A stretch of 64,000 bases of DNA from Gammaproteobacteria bacterium (GTDB taxonomy: Bacteria > Pseudomonadota > Gammaproteobacteria > Thiohalomonadales > Thiohalomonadaceae), in the NCBI GenBank assembly GCA_024709225.1, contig JANJXC010000027.1:1-64000 (forward strand), written 5' to 3'. Under the pieces are notes generated by a model, which was given only the letters and a program-made list of their open reading frames with translations, searched no databases and was not told where the DNA came from. Positions 15,935-23,584 of this stretch are shown in pieces; position 1 is the stretch's first letter, and the number at the start of each line of letters is the position of its first letter. Both the position numbers and the translations under genes were made by a program.

Positions 15935-18241
15935 TTATTTGATCTTCTTGGCGCCATTCTCTTCCAGGTGGGTCTTGGCACGCAGACCGAGGTCCGCCGC
16001 CTTCACCTGGTACTGCCACCACTGGTTGGCCCACAGCATGGCGTTCTGCCAATCCTGCTTGCCTGCAGCGGCTTCCGACTTGGCCTTGGCGTCCTTGGCG
16101 AACTCTAGCTGGTCGGTAGCGTCTTCCACCAGGGCGACCACGGTCGGGAATTCCTGGTAGTTGTGGCTGGTGATGAAGGCCACCACGGAGTCGATCACGC
16201 CCTGAGTCTCAACGTTGGTCTTGACCTGGGTCTCGTAATCCGCCTTGGTGTACTTCTGACCTTCCTGCATGGTGGCAGCGGTCGCCTTATAGCCCTTCGG
16301 ACGGACCAGCAGGTAGCCCTGCATTTCCAGATGCAGCGCCGAGCAGAACTCGGTGCAGTAGTACGGGTAGACGCCTTCCTTGTCCGCCTTCATGTAGGCA
16401 GTGGCAGTCTTGCCCGGCTCCAGCGACATCTGGGCATCATGACCGTAGATGGCAAAGCCGTGGGTCTGGTCCTGGGCACGCTCCAGGTTGGTGATGTGGA
16501 AGTAGATCTCATCACCCACCTCGGCCTCGACGATTTCCGGCGTCAGGTGCGAACGGATGGCGGTACCCCAGATGTGGATGGTGCACTTGCCATTGTCACA
16601 GGTACGTTCGGTCTTTTCGCGGCCGGCACGAGTGGCATAGGGATGACGCTCATCAGTACGGCTGTCGGTACCCGACTTGTAACGCACGGTCGGTTGCAGA
16701 CGGTCGGCCTTGATGGAAACCACATAGTGCGGCTCACCCAGCGGCAGCGGCATGTCGTACAGCAGTTCCATCTTTTCGCCGCTGATGTCGATCAGCTGGT
16801 GGTTCTGCGGATGCAGCGGACCCACCGGGTTGAAGCGGTCGATGGCCAGCTTGTTCATTGCCACCAGATACTTGCCCTGCGGGGTGACGGAGTCGCCTTC
16901 CATGGTCATCAGATGACCGATGTTGTAATGGATGGAGAGCTTGTCCAGCACCTTGCCTTCGCAGTAGTCACACTTGGCTACCATGGAGTCCACGTAGAGC
17001 GAGGTGTAGACCACGCACTTCTTGGAGTCATACTGGGTGTGCAGGGGGCCGAGGCCCAGCTGTACCTGCTTGTGGGCAGCGTCCTTCAGGGCGATGATGG
17101 GCAGACCGTACGGGTCCTTGCCCTCGAACTTCTTCGCCTTGATGGCAGCCTGGATCTTGTCGAAGCTGTACACGGTCACGTGTGAGTCCAGCTTGCCGGC
17201 AACGATGATGAACTTGCCGTCCGGTGAAACGTCGACACCATGCGGGCTCTTCGGCTCGGGGATCAGGAACAGCACCCCTTCCTTCGCCGCGACGTCCATG
17301 GTGATTACGTTATGACCATTGATCTTCTTGGCCTTGCCGGCCTTGACCAGTTCTTCGGCCTTCTTCCAGTTCACGACATGCAGGAAGTCAGTGTCCTTGG
17401 ACGAGCAGCCGGCCTCGAAGGGCGGACGGCCGCGCTCGATGCCACCGACATAACGCTCGCTACAGAAGGAGTTGGTGAAGGACCAGCCGTGGCTCGGGCC
17501 CTTGCCGGCATCGGACAGGTCCTGGCTGTAGGGAGGAGCCTCGACGCTGAAGGAGTTTTCCTGCTCGATACGGCCCTTCTCGTTATTGAACTTCCAGTAG
17601 GTGATACCGCCGCGGTACTTCTCGTTGAACTCTTCCAGCGGTACAAACTTGTTCTCGTACGGCGCCGCATACTGGGCCGCCTCGATGACGTATTCGGTGT
17701 TTTCGGTAACGAAGGCACCGCCATGCGCCGACTTGTACAGCGGGTTCACCACGATCTGCTTGGTCTCGAAGTCATGCAGGTCGATAACGGCGATACGCGG
17801 GTTGGCCTTGTCGTTGATGAACAGGTAACGGCCGTTGTACTCACCCTTGGTTTCGGAGATCGCCGGATGGTGGGTGTCGCCGTAGGTGATCGACTTACCT
17901 TGAATATTGCCCTGGGCGAGAACCTTGCGGGACTCTTCCTCATAACCGTAGCCCTGCCACGGTTCCGGCGTGAACACGCCGATGTACTTGAGGATACGCA
18001 TCGACGGAATGCCGTAGACGATGACCTGGCCACTCTGGCCACCGGAAGAGAACGCGATGAATTCGTCGCGACCACCGGAAGGCGTATAGGTTTTGGCGGC
18101 CGCCAGAAGATCCTTCTGGGTCAGGTTCCGCGCCTTCATTACCTGTTCCAGCGTAGAGTTGGACCAGGCACTCGTCGATGCTGCCAGACCTATTCCCAGG
18201 CCAGCAAGTATCGAGAGCGTACGTTTTGCAGTCGGCTTCAT
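15935..18241 (-). CDS. nosZ: Nitrous oxide reductase, clade II (Sec-type)
   Basis: Reduces N2O to N2 in the periplasm. The 768 residues begin with a signal carrying KR, not a twin-arginine motif, hence Sec export as in clade II. CuZ ligand candidates in a seven-bladed propeller: H124, H125, H173, H334, H401 (GLGPLHTQYD), H443 and H505 (GEPHY). The CuA cupredoxin ligands are complete: H594, C629, E631, C633, H637 and M640 (YCTEFCSALHLEM). After about residue 650 comes an extension of some 115 residues rich in Ala, Lys and Gln, probably helical, absent from the shorter clade I enzymes. All active-site residues are present. A perfect FNR box lies upstream. Confidence 0.96.
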   Translation of the reverse strand: MKPTAKRTLSILAGLGIGLAASTSAWSNSTLEQVMKARNLTQKDLLAAAKTYTPSGGRDEFIAFSSGGQSGQVIVYGIPSMRILKYIGVFTPEPWQGYGYEEESRKVLAQGNIQGKSITYGDTHHPAISETKGEYNGRYLFINDKANPRIAVIDLHDFETKQIVVNPLYKSAHGGAFVTENTEYVIEAAQYAAPYENKFVPLEEFNEKYRGGITYWKFNNEKGRIEQENSFSVEAPPYSQDLSDAGKGPSHGWSFTNSFCSERYVGGIERGRPPFEAGCSSKDTDFLHVVNWKKAEELVKAGKAKKINGHNVITMDVAAKEGVLFLIPEPKSPHGVDVSPDGKFIIVAGKLDSHVTVYSFDKIQAAIKAKKFEGKDPYGLPIIALKDAAHKQVQLGLGPLHTQYDSKKCVVYTSLYVDSMVAKCDYCEGKVLDKLSIHYNIGHLMTMEGDSVTPQGKYLVAMNKLAIDRFNPVGPLHPQNHQLIDISGEKMELLYDMPLPLGEPHYVVSIKADRLQPTVRYKSGTDSRTDERHPYATRAGREKTERTCDNGKCTIHIWGTAIRSHLTPEIVEAEVGDEIYFHITNLERAQDQTHGFAIYGHDAQMSLEPGKTATAYMKADKEGVYPYYCTEFCSALHLEMQGYLLVRPKGYKATAATMQEGQKYTKADYETQVKTNVETQGVIDSVVAFITSHNYQEFPTVVALVEDATDQLEFAKDAKAKSEAAAGKQDWQNAMLWANQWWQYQVKAADLGLRAKTHLEENGAKKIK

Positions 18242-18657
18242 ATCAGCCCTCTCCCTTCTTGGTTGTTAATAAAGTAAACCCTTGCATCATGGTTACCCTT
18301 CACTAAGCAAGGTGCCTTGATCCAAATCAAACTCTGTGGCTACTGGCGCACTAAGGTGTGTGTTTTAACACACCTGGAGCATTACTTATAGAACAGTTTT
18401 GTTACAACTCAAGAATAGAGATAAGGCAATTAACTGAATTTGCTAAATATCTACCCACAAATGGATGACAACGACTACGGTCGGATGAATTTTGATATTT
18501 CACAAAATCACAAACTGCTTATGCAGCACGTTGACGACGATTGCGCTGTGCACCATGGCGTGACGGTGCGCGCAAAATACCGCGGGGAACAACGTTAAGG
18601 CTGGGAAAGGGAGCGCGTCAGGGCTCCGGAGGGAACTTCATGTTGCAGGGAACGAGG
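18242..18657. other. 416-bp intergenic region between flgN and nosZ
   Basis: Contains the nosZ promoter region with the FNR box and, at 18355-18374, a 7-bp-stem hairpin (GGTGTGT with ACACACC). Between 18375 and 18530 it is AT-rich without a gene. A weak FNR-like sequence at 18492-18505 matches only 8 of 10 positions. No terminator with a T run was seen for the flgMN unit that reads toward nosZ. Confidence 0.6.
18317..18330. promoter_or_regulatory. Perfect FNR/DNR box upstream of nosZ
   Basis: TTGATCCAAATCAA is a perfect consensus palindrome, centred 82 bases before the nosZ start codon. Class II spacing predicts transcription from about 18280, where a -10-like CATGAT lies at 18291-18286 on the minus strand. 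Confidence 0.85.
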
Positions 18658-19149
18658 TCAGACCTTGATGACTCGGCCGCCCGCAATGTGGGAATGGGTA
18701 GATTTGCCGGCTTGATTGTACAACTCGTTATTGTCCGCCTGACCGCCCAACAAAATGGTCAGGGCACGGTGAGTGGTGCGACGACTGTTTTCCAACACTA
18801 CGCCATTCACCTGATTCTGACGCTGACAGGAACTCAGCACCGCCTTGAGCGCCGTCCAGCGGGACTGCAAATCATGGCCGGCGCCAGCACACTGGACAAG
18901 CAGCGCGTCCAGCCCGTCCTGATCGGCCTCCAGTCCCACCTCGCGTATCAGCTGCAGGCGCTTGCCATGACTGAACTCCAGCTGTTCCAGCAACGCCTGC
19001 TTGCCAGCCACCAACTCCTGCAGGGCATCGGTATCGCGGCGGGCAATGGCCTCATGTTCGGCCTTGAGGACATCCAGCAACCGGATGGCGCCCTCCTGCT
19101 CATGCTGCAACAGGAGATCGAAGGACGCGCATGCCTCGGACAGCGACAT
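18658..19149 (-). CDS. flgN: Flagellar export chaperone FlgN
   Basis: A 163-residue, mostly helical protein with heptad patterns (LLDVLKAEHEAIARRD, LQELVAGKQALLEQLE), as expected of FlgN, the chaperone for hook-filament junction proteins FlgK and FlgL. No single catalytic motif exists in this family. Assignment rests on the helical pattern, length and position two bases after flgM, the usual flgMN pair. Confidence 0.85.
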   Translation of the reverse strand: MSLSEACASFDLLLQHEQEGAIRLLDVLKAEHEAIARRDTDALQELVAGKQALLEQLEFSHGKRLQLIREVGLEADQDGLDALLVQCAGAGHDLQSRWTALKAVLSSCQRQNQVNGVVLENSRRTTHRALTILLGGQADNNELYNQAGKSTHSHIAGGRVIKV

Positions 19150-19151
19150 GA

Positions 19152-19469
19152 TTAACGTGCCAGATCCTGCTCAAAGCGAAGCATCTTCTCCGCCATGCGG
19201 CCCGAATCCATCTCGTAGCTGCCGTTGGCGATGGCCTGCTGGATGGTTTCCACTCGCTGACTGTCCACCACCGGCATCTTCGCCAGACTGTTTTCCAGCT
19301 CGCGCAGACGGGCAGCGGTGTCGGTCAGGCTGACCGTATCCATCGTCGAGGGCCGCCCGGTCTGCTGCTGGGCTGCGGTCGGTTCGCTGCGCGCCACCTG
19401 CACTTGTGAACCGTCGGTGGCACGCTGGCTCTGGTTGCCGGGAAAACCAGTTATGTTGTTGATTGCCAT
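19152..19469 (-). CDS. flgM: Anti-sigma-28 factor FlgM
   Basis: A 105-residue protein. The N-terminal half is polar and low in complexity. The C-terminal half carries the sigma-28-binding signature (VSLTDTAARLRELENSL, then VDSQRVETIQQAIANGSYEMD). FlgM holds back FliA until it is exported through the completed hook. A consensus sigma-28 promoter sits directly upstream, giving the usual autoregulatory loop. Followed by flgN. Confidence 0.94.
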   Translation of the reverse strand: MAINNITGFPGNQSQRATDGSQVQVARSEPTAAQQQTGRPSTMDTVSLTDTAARLRELENSLAKMPVVDSQRVETIQQAIANGSYEMDSGRMAEKMLRFEQDLAR

Positions 19470-19495
19470 GATTACACTCCTTTTCTCTACATCCC

Positions 19496-19522
19496 GTATC
19501 GGCCACCGGTGAAGAAACTTTA
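19496..19522 (-). promoter_or_regulatory. Sigma-28 (FliA) promoter of flgM
   Basis: On the minus strand TAAAGTTT (19522-19515), an 11-base spacer, then GCCGATAC (19503-19496). This matches the consensus TAAAGTTT-N11-GCCGATAA at all but the last base. The flgM start is 27 bases downstream. Confidence 0.9.
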
Positions 19523-19691
19523 GTCCCTATTTGCGGATTAATACCCACACACCCACCGCCAAACACAACAGATTGATTTAAAAAGAAATACTCACCAGAG
19601 AACGCTGCCGGACCGCAAGCGACCGGCTGATAAAGCTCCATCAAATCAAAGACAAAGTCCTTGCCACGCCATTTCGGCAACTCTGGGAAGA

Positions 19692-20444
19692 TCACAATCG
19701 TACCTGGATCACCCCGGGGGCCACCACCACTCCATCAATATCGCGCCCGGAGGACAGATTGCGCACCCGTATTACCTGCCCCTTGGCCCCGTCCATCAGC
19801 GCCTGTCCCTCCATGCGCACCTCGATACCGCCCACCTGACCCAGGATCGTCACGCGTTCGCCGCGACGGATCGTCGTGGGGTGTTGCAGCAACCCTGGGT
19901 GCAATACCGCCCCAGCCACTACGGAACGCCGCAGAGCCATGCCATCAATATCCTCGATATCAACAAGATACCCCATGGTCAGGCGAGCCACATCCTGCTC
20001 CACCACATCCACATCGGCGGCCGAAAGCACCGTCCCGCGCGGCATAGGACGCCGTACCACCAGCACGGGGTGAATCAGCGCCACGGTTGCCTGCACATAC
20101 ACCGTCCAGGCGACAGGCGCGGCACAGCGGACCCCCACCGTGGTAGCACCGACGCTGCGCTGTCCAGGGGGAGTGAACGCCTCCAGGCCCGTGTCGCAGG
20201 CAGTCAGGCGCAAACGGGGATCCAGGTGGCCAGCGGTCACCTGGGGGGGCCTGGCACTGTTGGCGTGCTGCCCCTCCAGGTAGACAACTGCAGCCTGCTG
20301 GATGGACGCCAGCGACTGCAACGCCTCCGCCTGCGCCGCCCCCGCCAGCAAACCAGCGAGCCCCCCCCACAGCAGCAGGCGCCGGAATATTGACGTCAGC
20401 CCTACCGTGCAGGACGAGAACAGCTGTGTCTTTGCAGATATCAT
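19692..20444 (-). CDS. flgA: Flagellar P-ring assembly chaperone FlgA
   Basis: A 250-residue periplasmic protein with an N-terminal signal (RLLLWGGLAGLLAGAAQA). It has the SAF-type C-terminal domain: VVRRPMPRGTVLSAADVDV near residue 133, the VVAGAVLHPGLL segment and the closing GRDIDGVVVAPGVIQVRL. FlgA helps assemble FlgI into the P ring. A first ATG at 20444 gives a long n-region before the hydrophobic stretch, so a later start is possible. Divergent from cheV, the common flgA-cheV-cheR arrangement of polar-flagellate gammaproteobacteria. Confidence 0.93.
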   Translation of the reverse strand: MISAKTQLFSSCTVGLTSIFRRLLLWGGLAGLLAGAAQAEALQSLASIQQAAVVYLEGQHANSARPPQVTAGHLDPRLRLTACDTGLEAFTPPGQRSVGATTVGVRCAAPVAWTVYVQATVALIHPVLVVRRPMPRGTVLSAADVDVVEQDVARLTMGYLVDIEDIDGMALRRSVVAGAVLHPGLLQHPTTIRRGERVTILGQVGGIEVRMEGQALMDGAKGQVIRVRNLSSGRDIDGVVVAPGVIQVRL

Positions 20445-20546
20445 TTCCTTACCAAAATTAATCAGTTAGCGTATATACTTTGGACCGGAACGCAGATTTT
20501 GTGACACACTGCACATGTTACGTTCGCTCACCCTGCTTGCTTATAC

Positions 20547-20560
20547 GCAATTTGCATGCC
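20547..20560 (-). promoter_or_regulatory. Candidate sigma-54 promoter of flgA
   Basis: On the minus strand GGCATGCAAATTGC has GG and GC in sigma-54 register. The predicted start near 20535 gives a leader of about 90 bases to flgA. RpoN control of early flagellar genes is known in related bacteria, which makes it plausible. Confidence 0.45.
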
Positions 20561-20571
20561 GACTTGGTAGG

Positions 20572-20599
20572 TCAAGTGGGTCGAACGACATGCCGATAA
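20572..20599 (+). promoter_or_regulatory. Sigma-28 (FliA) promoter of cheV
   Basis: TCAAGTGG (20572-20579), 12 bases, then GCCGATAA (20592-20599). The -10 is a full consensus and TCAAG-N12-type spacing is like that reported for Pseudomonas FliA promoters. The cheV start is 45 bases downstream. Confidence 0.8.
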
Positions 20600-20644
20600 C
20601 GCTCTTACCCCTGACGAACAGGACCACGCGGAGAGAACATTAAA

Positions 20645-21571
20645 ATGGCGGGCGTACTCGACGGCGTTAACCAACGCACCCGGCTGGCCGGCCACAACCG
20701 GCTTGAACTATTGATGTTTCGTCTCGGAGACAAGCAGCGCTTTGGCATCAATGTGTTCAAGGTGCAGGAAGTCATCCAGTGTCCGCCGTTGACCAAGGTA
20801 CCCCATGCCCATCCGGTGGTGCGCGGCGTAGCCACGCTGCGCGGCAAGACTATTACCATCATGGACCTGGCCCAGGCCATTGGCCGCCGTCCGATTACCG
20901 ATACCTCCCAAGCCTATATCATCGTTACCGAATATAACCGGGCGGTGCAGGGTTTTCTGGTCAGCGGTGTCGATCGCATCGTCAATATGAACTGGGAAGA
21001 AATTCTGCCGCCGCCCAAGGGTACCGGGCACAACTATATGACCGCGGTTACCCGCGTCGATAACGACCTGGTGGAAATCATCGATGTCGAAAAGGTACTG
21101 GCGGAAGTCATCCATATCGATGAAACCGTTACCAGCAGCATCATTGCCGACAACCGCAATACTCTCGGCGAACGCCACCATCGTGTCCTGGTAGCCGATG
21201 ATTCCAGCGTGGCGCGCAACCAGATCAAGCGCACCCTCGATCAACTGGGCGTCGAGACCGTACTGGTAAAAGACGGGCGTGAAGCGCTGGAGCGGCTTCG
21301 CGCGATGGCAGACAGCGGCACCCCCATTGCCGAGCAGCTCAGCATGGTGATCTCCGATGTGGAAATGCCGGAGATGGATGGCTATACCCTGACGACACAG
21401 ATTCGCTCGGATAATCGTCTGAAGGATCTGTATGTCATATTGCACACCTCCTTAAGCGGCATCTTCAATAATTCGCTGATTGAAAAGGTAGGTGCCGACA
21501 AATTCATTGCCAAGTTCAAACCCGATGAACTGGCCAATGCCGTCATTGACCGCCTGAAAAGCATGCACTGA
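20645..21571 (+). CDS. cheV: Chemotaxis coupling protein CheV
   Basis: A 308-residue cytoplasmic protein: a CheW-like domain (residues about 20-165, with FGINVFKVQEVI and LRGKTITIMDLAQAIG) fused to a response-regulator receiver domain (about 178-305). Receiver residues are present: DD in VLVADDSS, the phospho-acceptor Asp in MVISDVEMPEMDG, the Thr in LHTSLSG and the Lys in ADKFIAKF. It couples chemoreceptors to CheA and may aid adaptation. It precedes cheR by 86 bases. Confidence 0.95.
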   Translation: MAGVLDGVNQRTRLAGHNRLELLMFRLGDKQRFGINVFKVQEVIQCPPLTKVPHAHPVVRGVATLRGKTITIMDLAQAIGRRPITDTSQAYIIVTEYNRAVQGFLVSGVDRIVNMNWEEILPPPKGTGHNYMTAVTRVDNDLVEIIDVEKVLAEVIHIDETVTSSIIADNRNTLGERHHRVLVADDSSVARNQIKRTLDQLGVETVLVKDGREALERLRAMADSGTPIAEQLSMVISDVEMPEMDGYTLTTQIRSDNRLKDLYVILHTSLSGIFNNSLIEKVGADKFIAKFKPDELANAVIDRLKSMH

Positions 21572-21657
21572 CCTTGCCAGTTCCTGTCTGACGTCATGGC
21601 GCCACCGACGCTGGCGTGTTTGCACAGGATTGCCGCTGACTTATCCGAGATCAATAA

Positions 21658-22500
21658 GTGACCACCACGCACATTGCACCCAACGAATACGAGGAGTTTC
21701 GTCGTTTTCTTGAAGATGCCTGCGGCATCATGCTGGGTGACAACAAGCATTATCTTGTCACCAGTCGCTTGACGCGTCTGATGCGTGAATTTGACATCAA
21801 CACCTTTAGCGAGTTGATGGTGCAGTTGAAGCAAAAGCACCATACCAAGCTGCGCGAGCGCATTGTCGACGCCATGACCACCAACGAAACCATGTGGTTT
21901 CGCGATCGTTATCCATTCGACATCCTCACCAACATCATCCTGCCCGAATACAGCAGCCTGAAGGCACGTCAACTGCGCATCTGGTCTGCTGCCTGCTCTT
22001 CGGGACAGGAACCCTACTCCATCAGCATGGTGATACAGGAGTATCTGGCTGCCAAACCGGGGGCGCTGTCGGCCAACATCCAGATCGTGGCAACCGATAT
22101 CTCCCCCACCATACTCAAGGATGCCGGCAGTGCCCAATATGACAAAATGTCGATCACCCGCGGCATTGCTGATGAGCGCGTAAAGCGGTATTTCGTCCAG
22201 AAAGGTGACCGCTGGGAGGTGAGGCCCGAGATCCGCAGCCGGGTAACCTTCCGCGAAATGAATTTGATGCAGAGTTATGCCGCACTGGGGAAATTCGACA
22301 TCGTGTTCTGTCGCAATGTGCTGATCTATTTTTCTTCAGAACTTAAAAGAGACATCCTTACACGTATCGCCCAGAGCATGAATCCACGTGGCTACCTGTT
22401 TCTGGGAGGGTCCGAATCACCTACCAGTTATGTCGATATGTTCGAGATGGTGCGTACCGCCTTTGGCGTCGTCTATCGGCTCAAGGAAGGCTATCGCTGA
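21658..22500 (+). CDS. cheR: Chemotaxis protein methyltransferase CheR
   Basis: A 280-residue S-adenosylmethionine-dependent methyltransferase acting on chemoreceptor glutamates. It has the N-terminal helical domain, the MTTNETMWFRD block near residue 72, the SAM motif IWSAACSSGQEPYS near 108, IVATDIS near 143, and FDIVFCRNVLIYF near 220. The start is GTG at 21658; no ATG fits the conserved N terminus. Part of the cheV-cheR pair. Confidence 0.95.
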   Translation: MTTTHIAPNEYEEFRRFLEDACGIMLGDNKHYLVTSRLTRLMREFDINTFSELMVQLKQKHHTKLRERIVDAMTTNETMWFRDRYPFDILTNIILPEYSSLKARQLRIWSAACSSGQEPYSISMVIQEYLAAKPGALSANIQIVATDISPTILKDAGSAQYDKMSITRGIADERVKRYFVQKGDRWEVRPEIRSRVTFREMNLMQSYAALGKFDIVFCRNVLIYFSSELKRDILTRIAQSMNPRGYLFLGGSESPTSYVDMFEMVRTAFGVVYRLKEGYR

Positions 22501-22669
22501 CCGGTCCTTTGCCATAGCGGCACTGGTTTGTTATAAATAAGGCGTTCCAGTCAAGGCCGGCACACGGCCATCCACACGCAGCAGCCTGTATGCTGCACCT
22601 GCGGCAATACCACGGTCATCTGACCACACTGTCGCCATCGTTGCACGAATCAAGCTGAGGATTCGAAAC

Positions 22670-23581
22670 ATGGCAGAAACGTCCTATGCCCACAGCAACC
22701 CGCAGCCACTTATCTTTGGCGAGGTGTTGCACGATTGTTTTCCGGACGGTACTCGCGTGCTGGGCGGAGCGCCGTTCAACGTCGCCTGGCATCTGCAAGG
22801 GTTCGGCCTCTCCCCGCTGCTGTTGACTCGCATCGGTCGAGATGTCGACGGTACGGTCATTCTGAAACGCATGACGGAGTGGGGCATGGATACCCGTGCC
22901 GTTCAGCATGATGCCACCCGCCCCACGGGAACTGTCGCCATTTCCCTGCACAACGACCGGCATAGTTTTCATATTGCTGCCGCTCAGGCCTACGACTACA
23001 TCGACTATGAAAGCGCCGCTGCGGCCCTGCACGGATTGAATATTAACCTGCTCTATCACGGCACACTCGCCGCACGCAGCTCAGTGTCCGCTGCCACCTT
23101 GCACAGGCTGCGCCACGAACAGCAGATCCCGGCATTTATCGACATCAATCTGCGCGCGCCTTGGTGGCAACTCGAACAGGTACGTGCACTTATGCACGGC
23201 GCCGCCTGGGCCAAACTTAACGACGAAGAACTGCACGAATTTGGCCTCCCGGATGCCAGGACGAGCGTGGCTGCACAGTATTTGGCAAGCCAATGTCAAA
23301 TCGAACATCTGATTGTGACCCTGGGCGCACAAGGGGCGCTACTGCTGCACGATGGCGTGGTGTATGACTGTCCGGCCCCACCGCCAAGCCGTCTGGTTGA
23401 TACCGTTGGCGCCGGCGATGCCTTCAGCGCCGTTATGCTACTCGGCCTCGCCCGCCAATGGGAATTGGCACAAACACTGCGCCGTGCCGCTGAATTCGCT
23501 GCCGCTATCTGCACCCACCGTGGCGCCACCGTCGCCGAACATGCCTTTTATAAGGAGTTCATCAACCACTGGGAGGACTAA
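22670..23581 (+). CDS. PfkB-family fructokinase
   Basis: A 303-residue sugar kinase. Visible are the N-terminal block GEVLHDCFPDGTRVLGGAPFNVAWHL and the C-terminal PfkB signature DTVGAGDAFSAVM near residue 245, whose Asp is the catalytic base. First gene of a fructokinase, sucrose-phosphate synthase, sucrose synthase operon; fructose released by sucrose cleavage would be phosphorylated here. The same trio occurs in some ammonia oxidisers and methanotrophs. The stop TAA is followed, in the same frame, by the synthase coding sequence. Confidence 0.9.
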   Translation: MAETSYAHSNPQPLIFGEVLHDCFPDGTRVLGGAPFNVAWHLQGFGLSPLLLTRIGRDVDGTVILKRMTEWGMDTRAVQHDATRPTGTVAISLHNDRHSFHIAAAQAYDYIDYESAAAALHGLNINLLYHGTLAARSSVSAATLHRLRHEQQIPAFIDINLRAPWWQLEQVRALMHGAAWAKLNDEELHEFGLPDARTSVAAQYLASQCQIEHLIVTLGAQGALLLHDGVVYDCPAPPPSRLVDTVGAGDAFSAVMLLGLARQWELAQTLRRAAEFAAAICTHRGATVAEHAFYKEFINHWED

Positions 23582-23584
23582 ACC

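Noticed and set aside
16163..17185. Long plus-strand open frame opposite nosZ
   Set aside because: It is the antisense shadow of a well-supported gene, repetitive in Val, Leu and Gly, with no domain and no ribosome site.
18492..18505. Additional FNR-like site TTGATATTTCACAA
   Set aside because: Only 8 of 10 consensus positions, and no gene or -10 at a suitable distance.
19470..19695. Open minus-strand frame upstream of flgM resembling a small protein
   Set aside because: It would run through the sigma-28 promoter and into flgM in another frame, with no ribosome site or family match.
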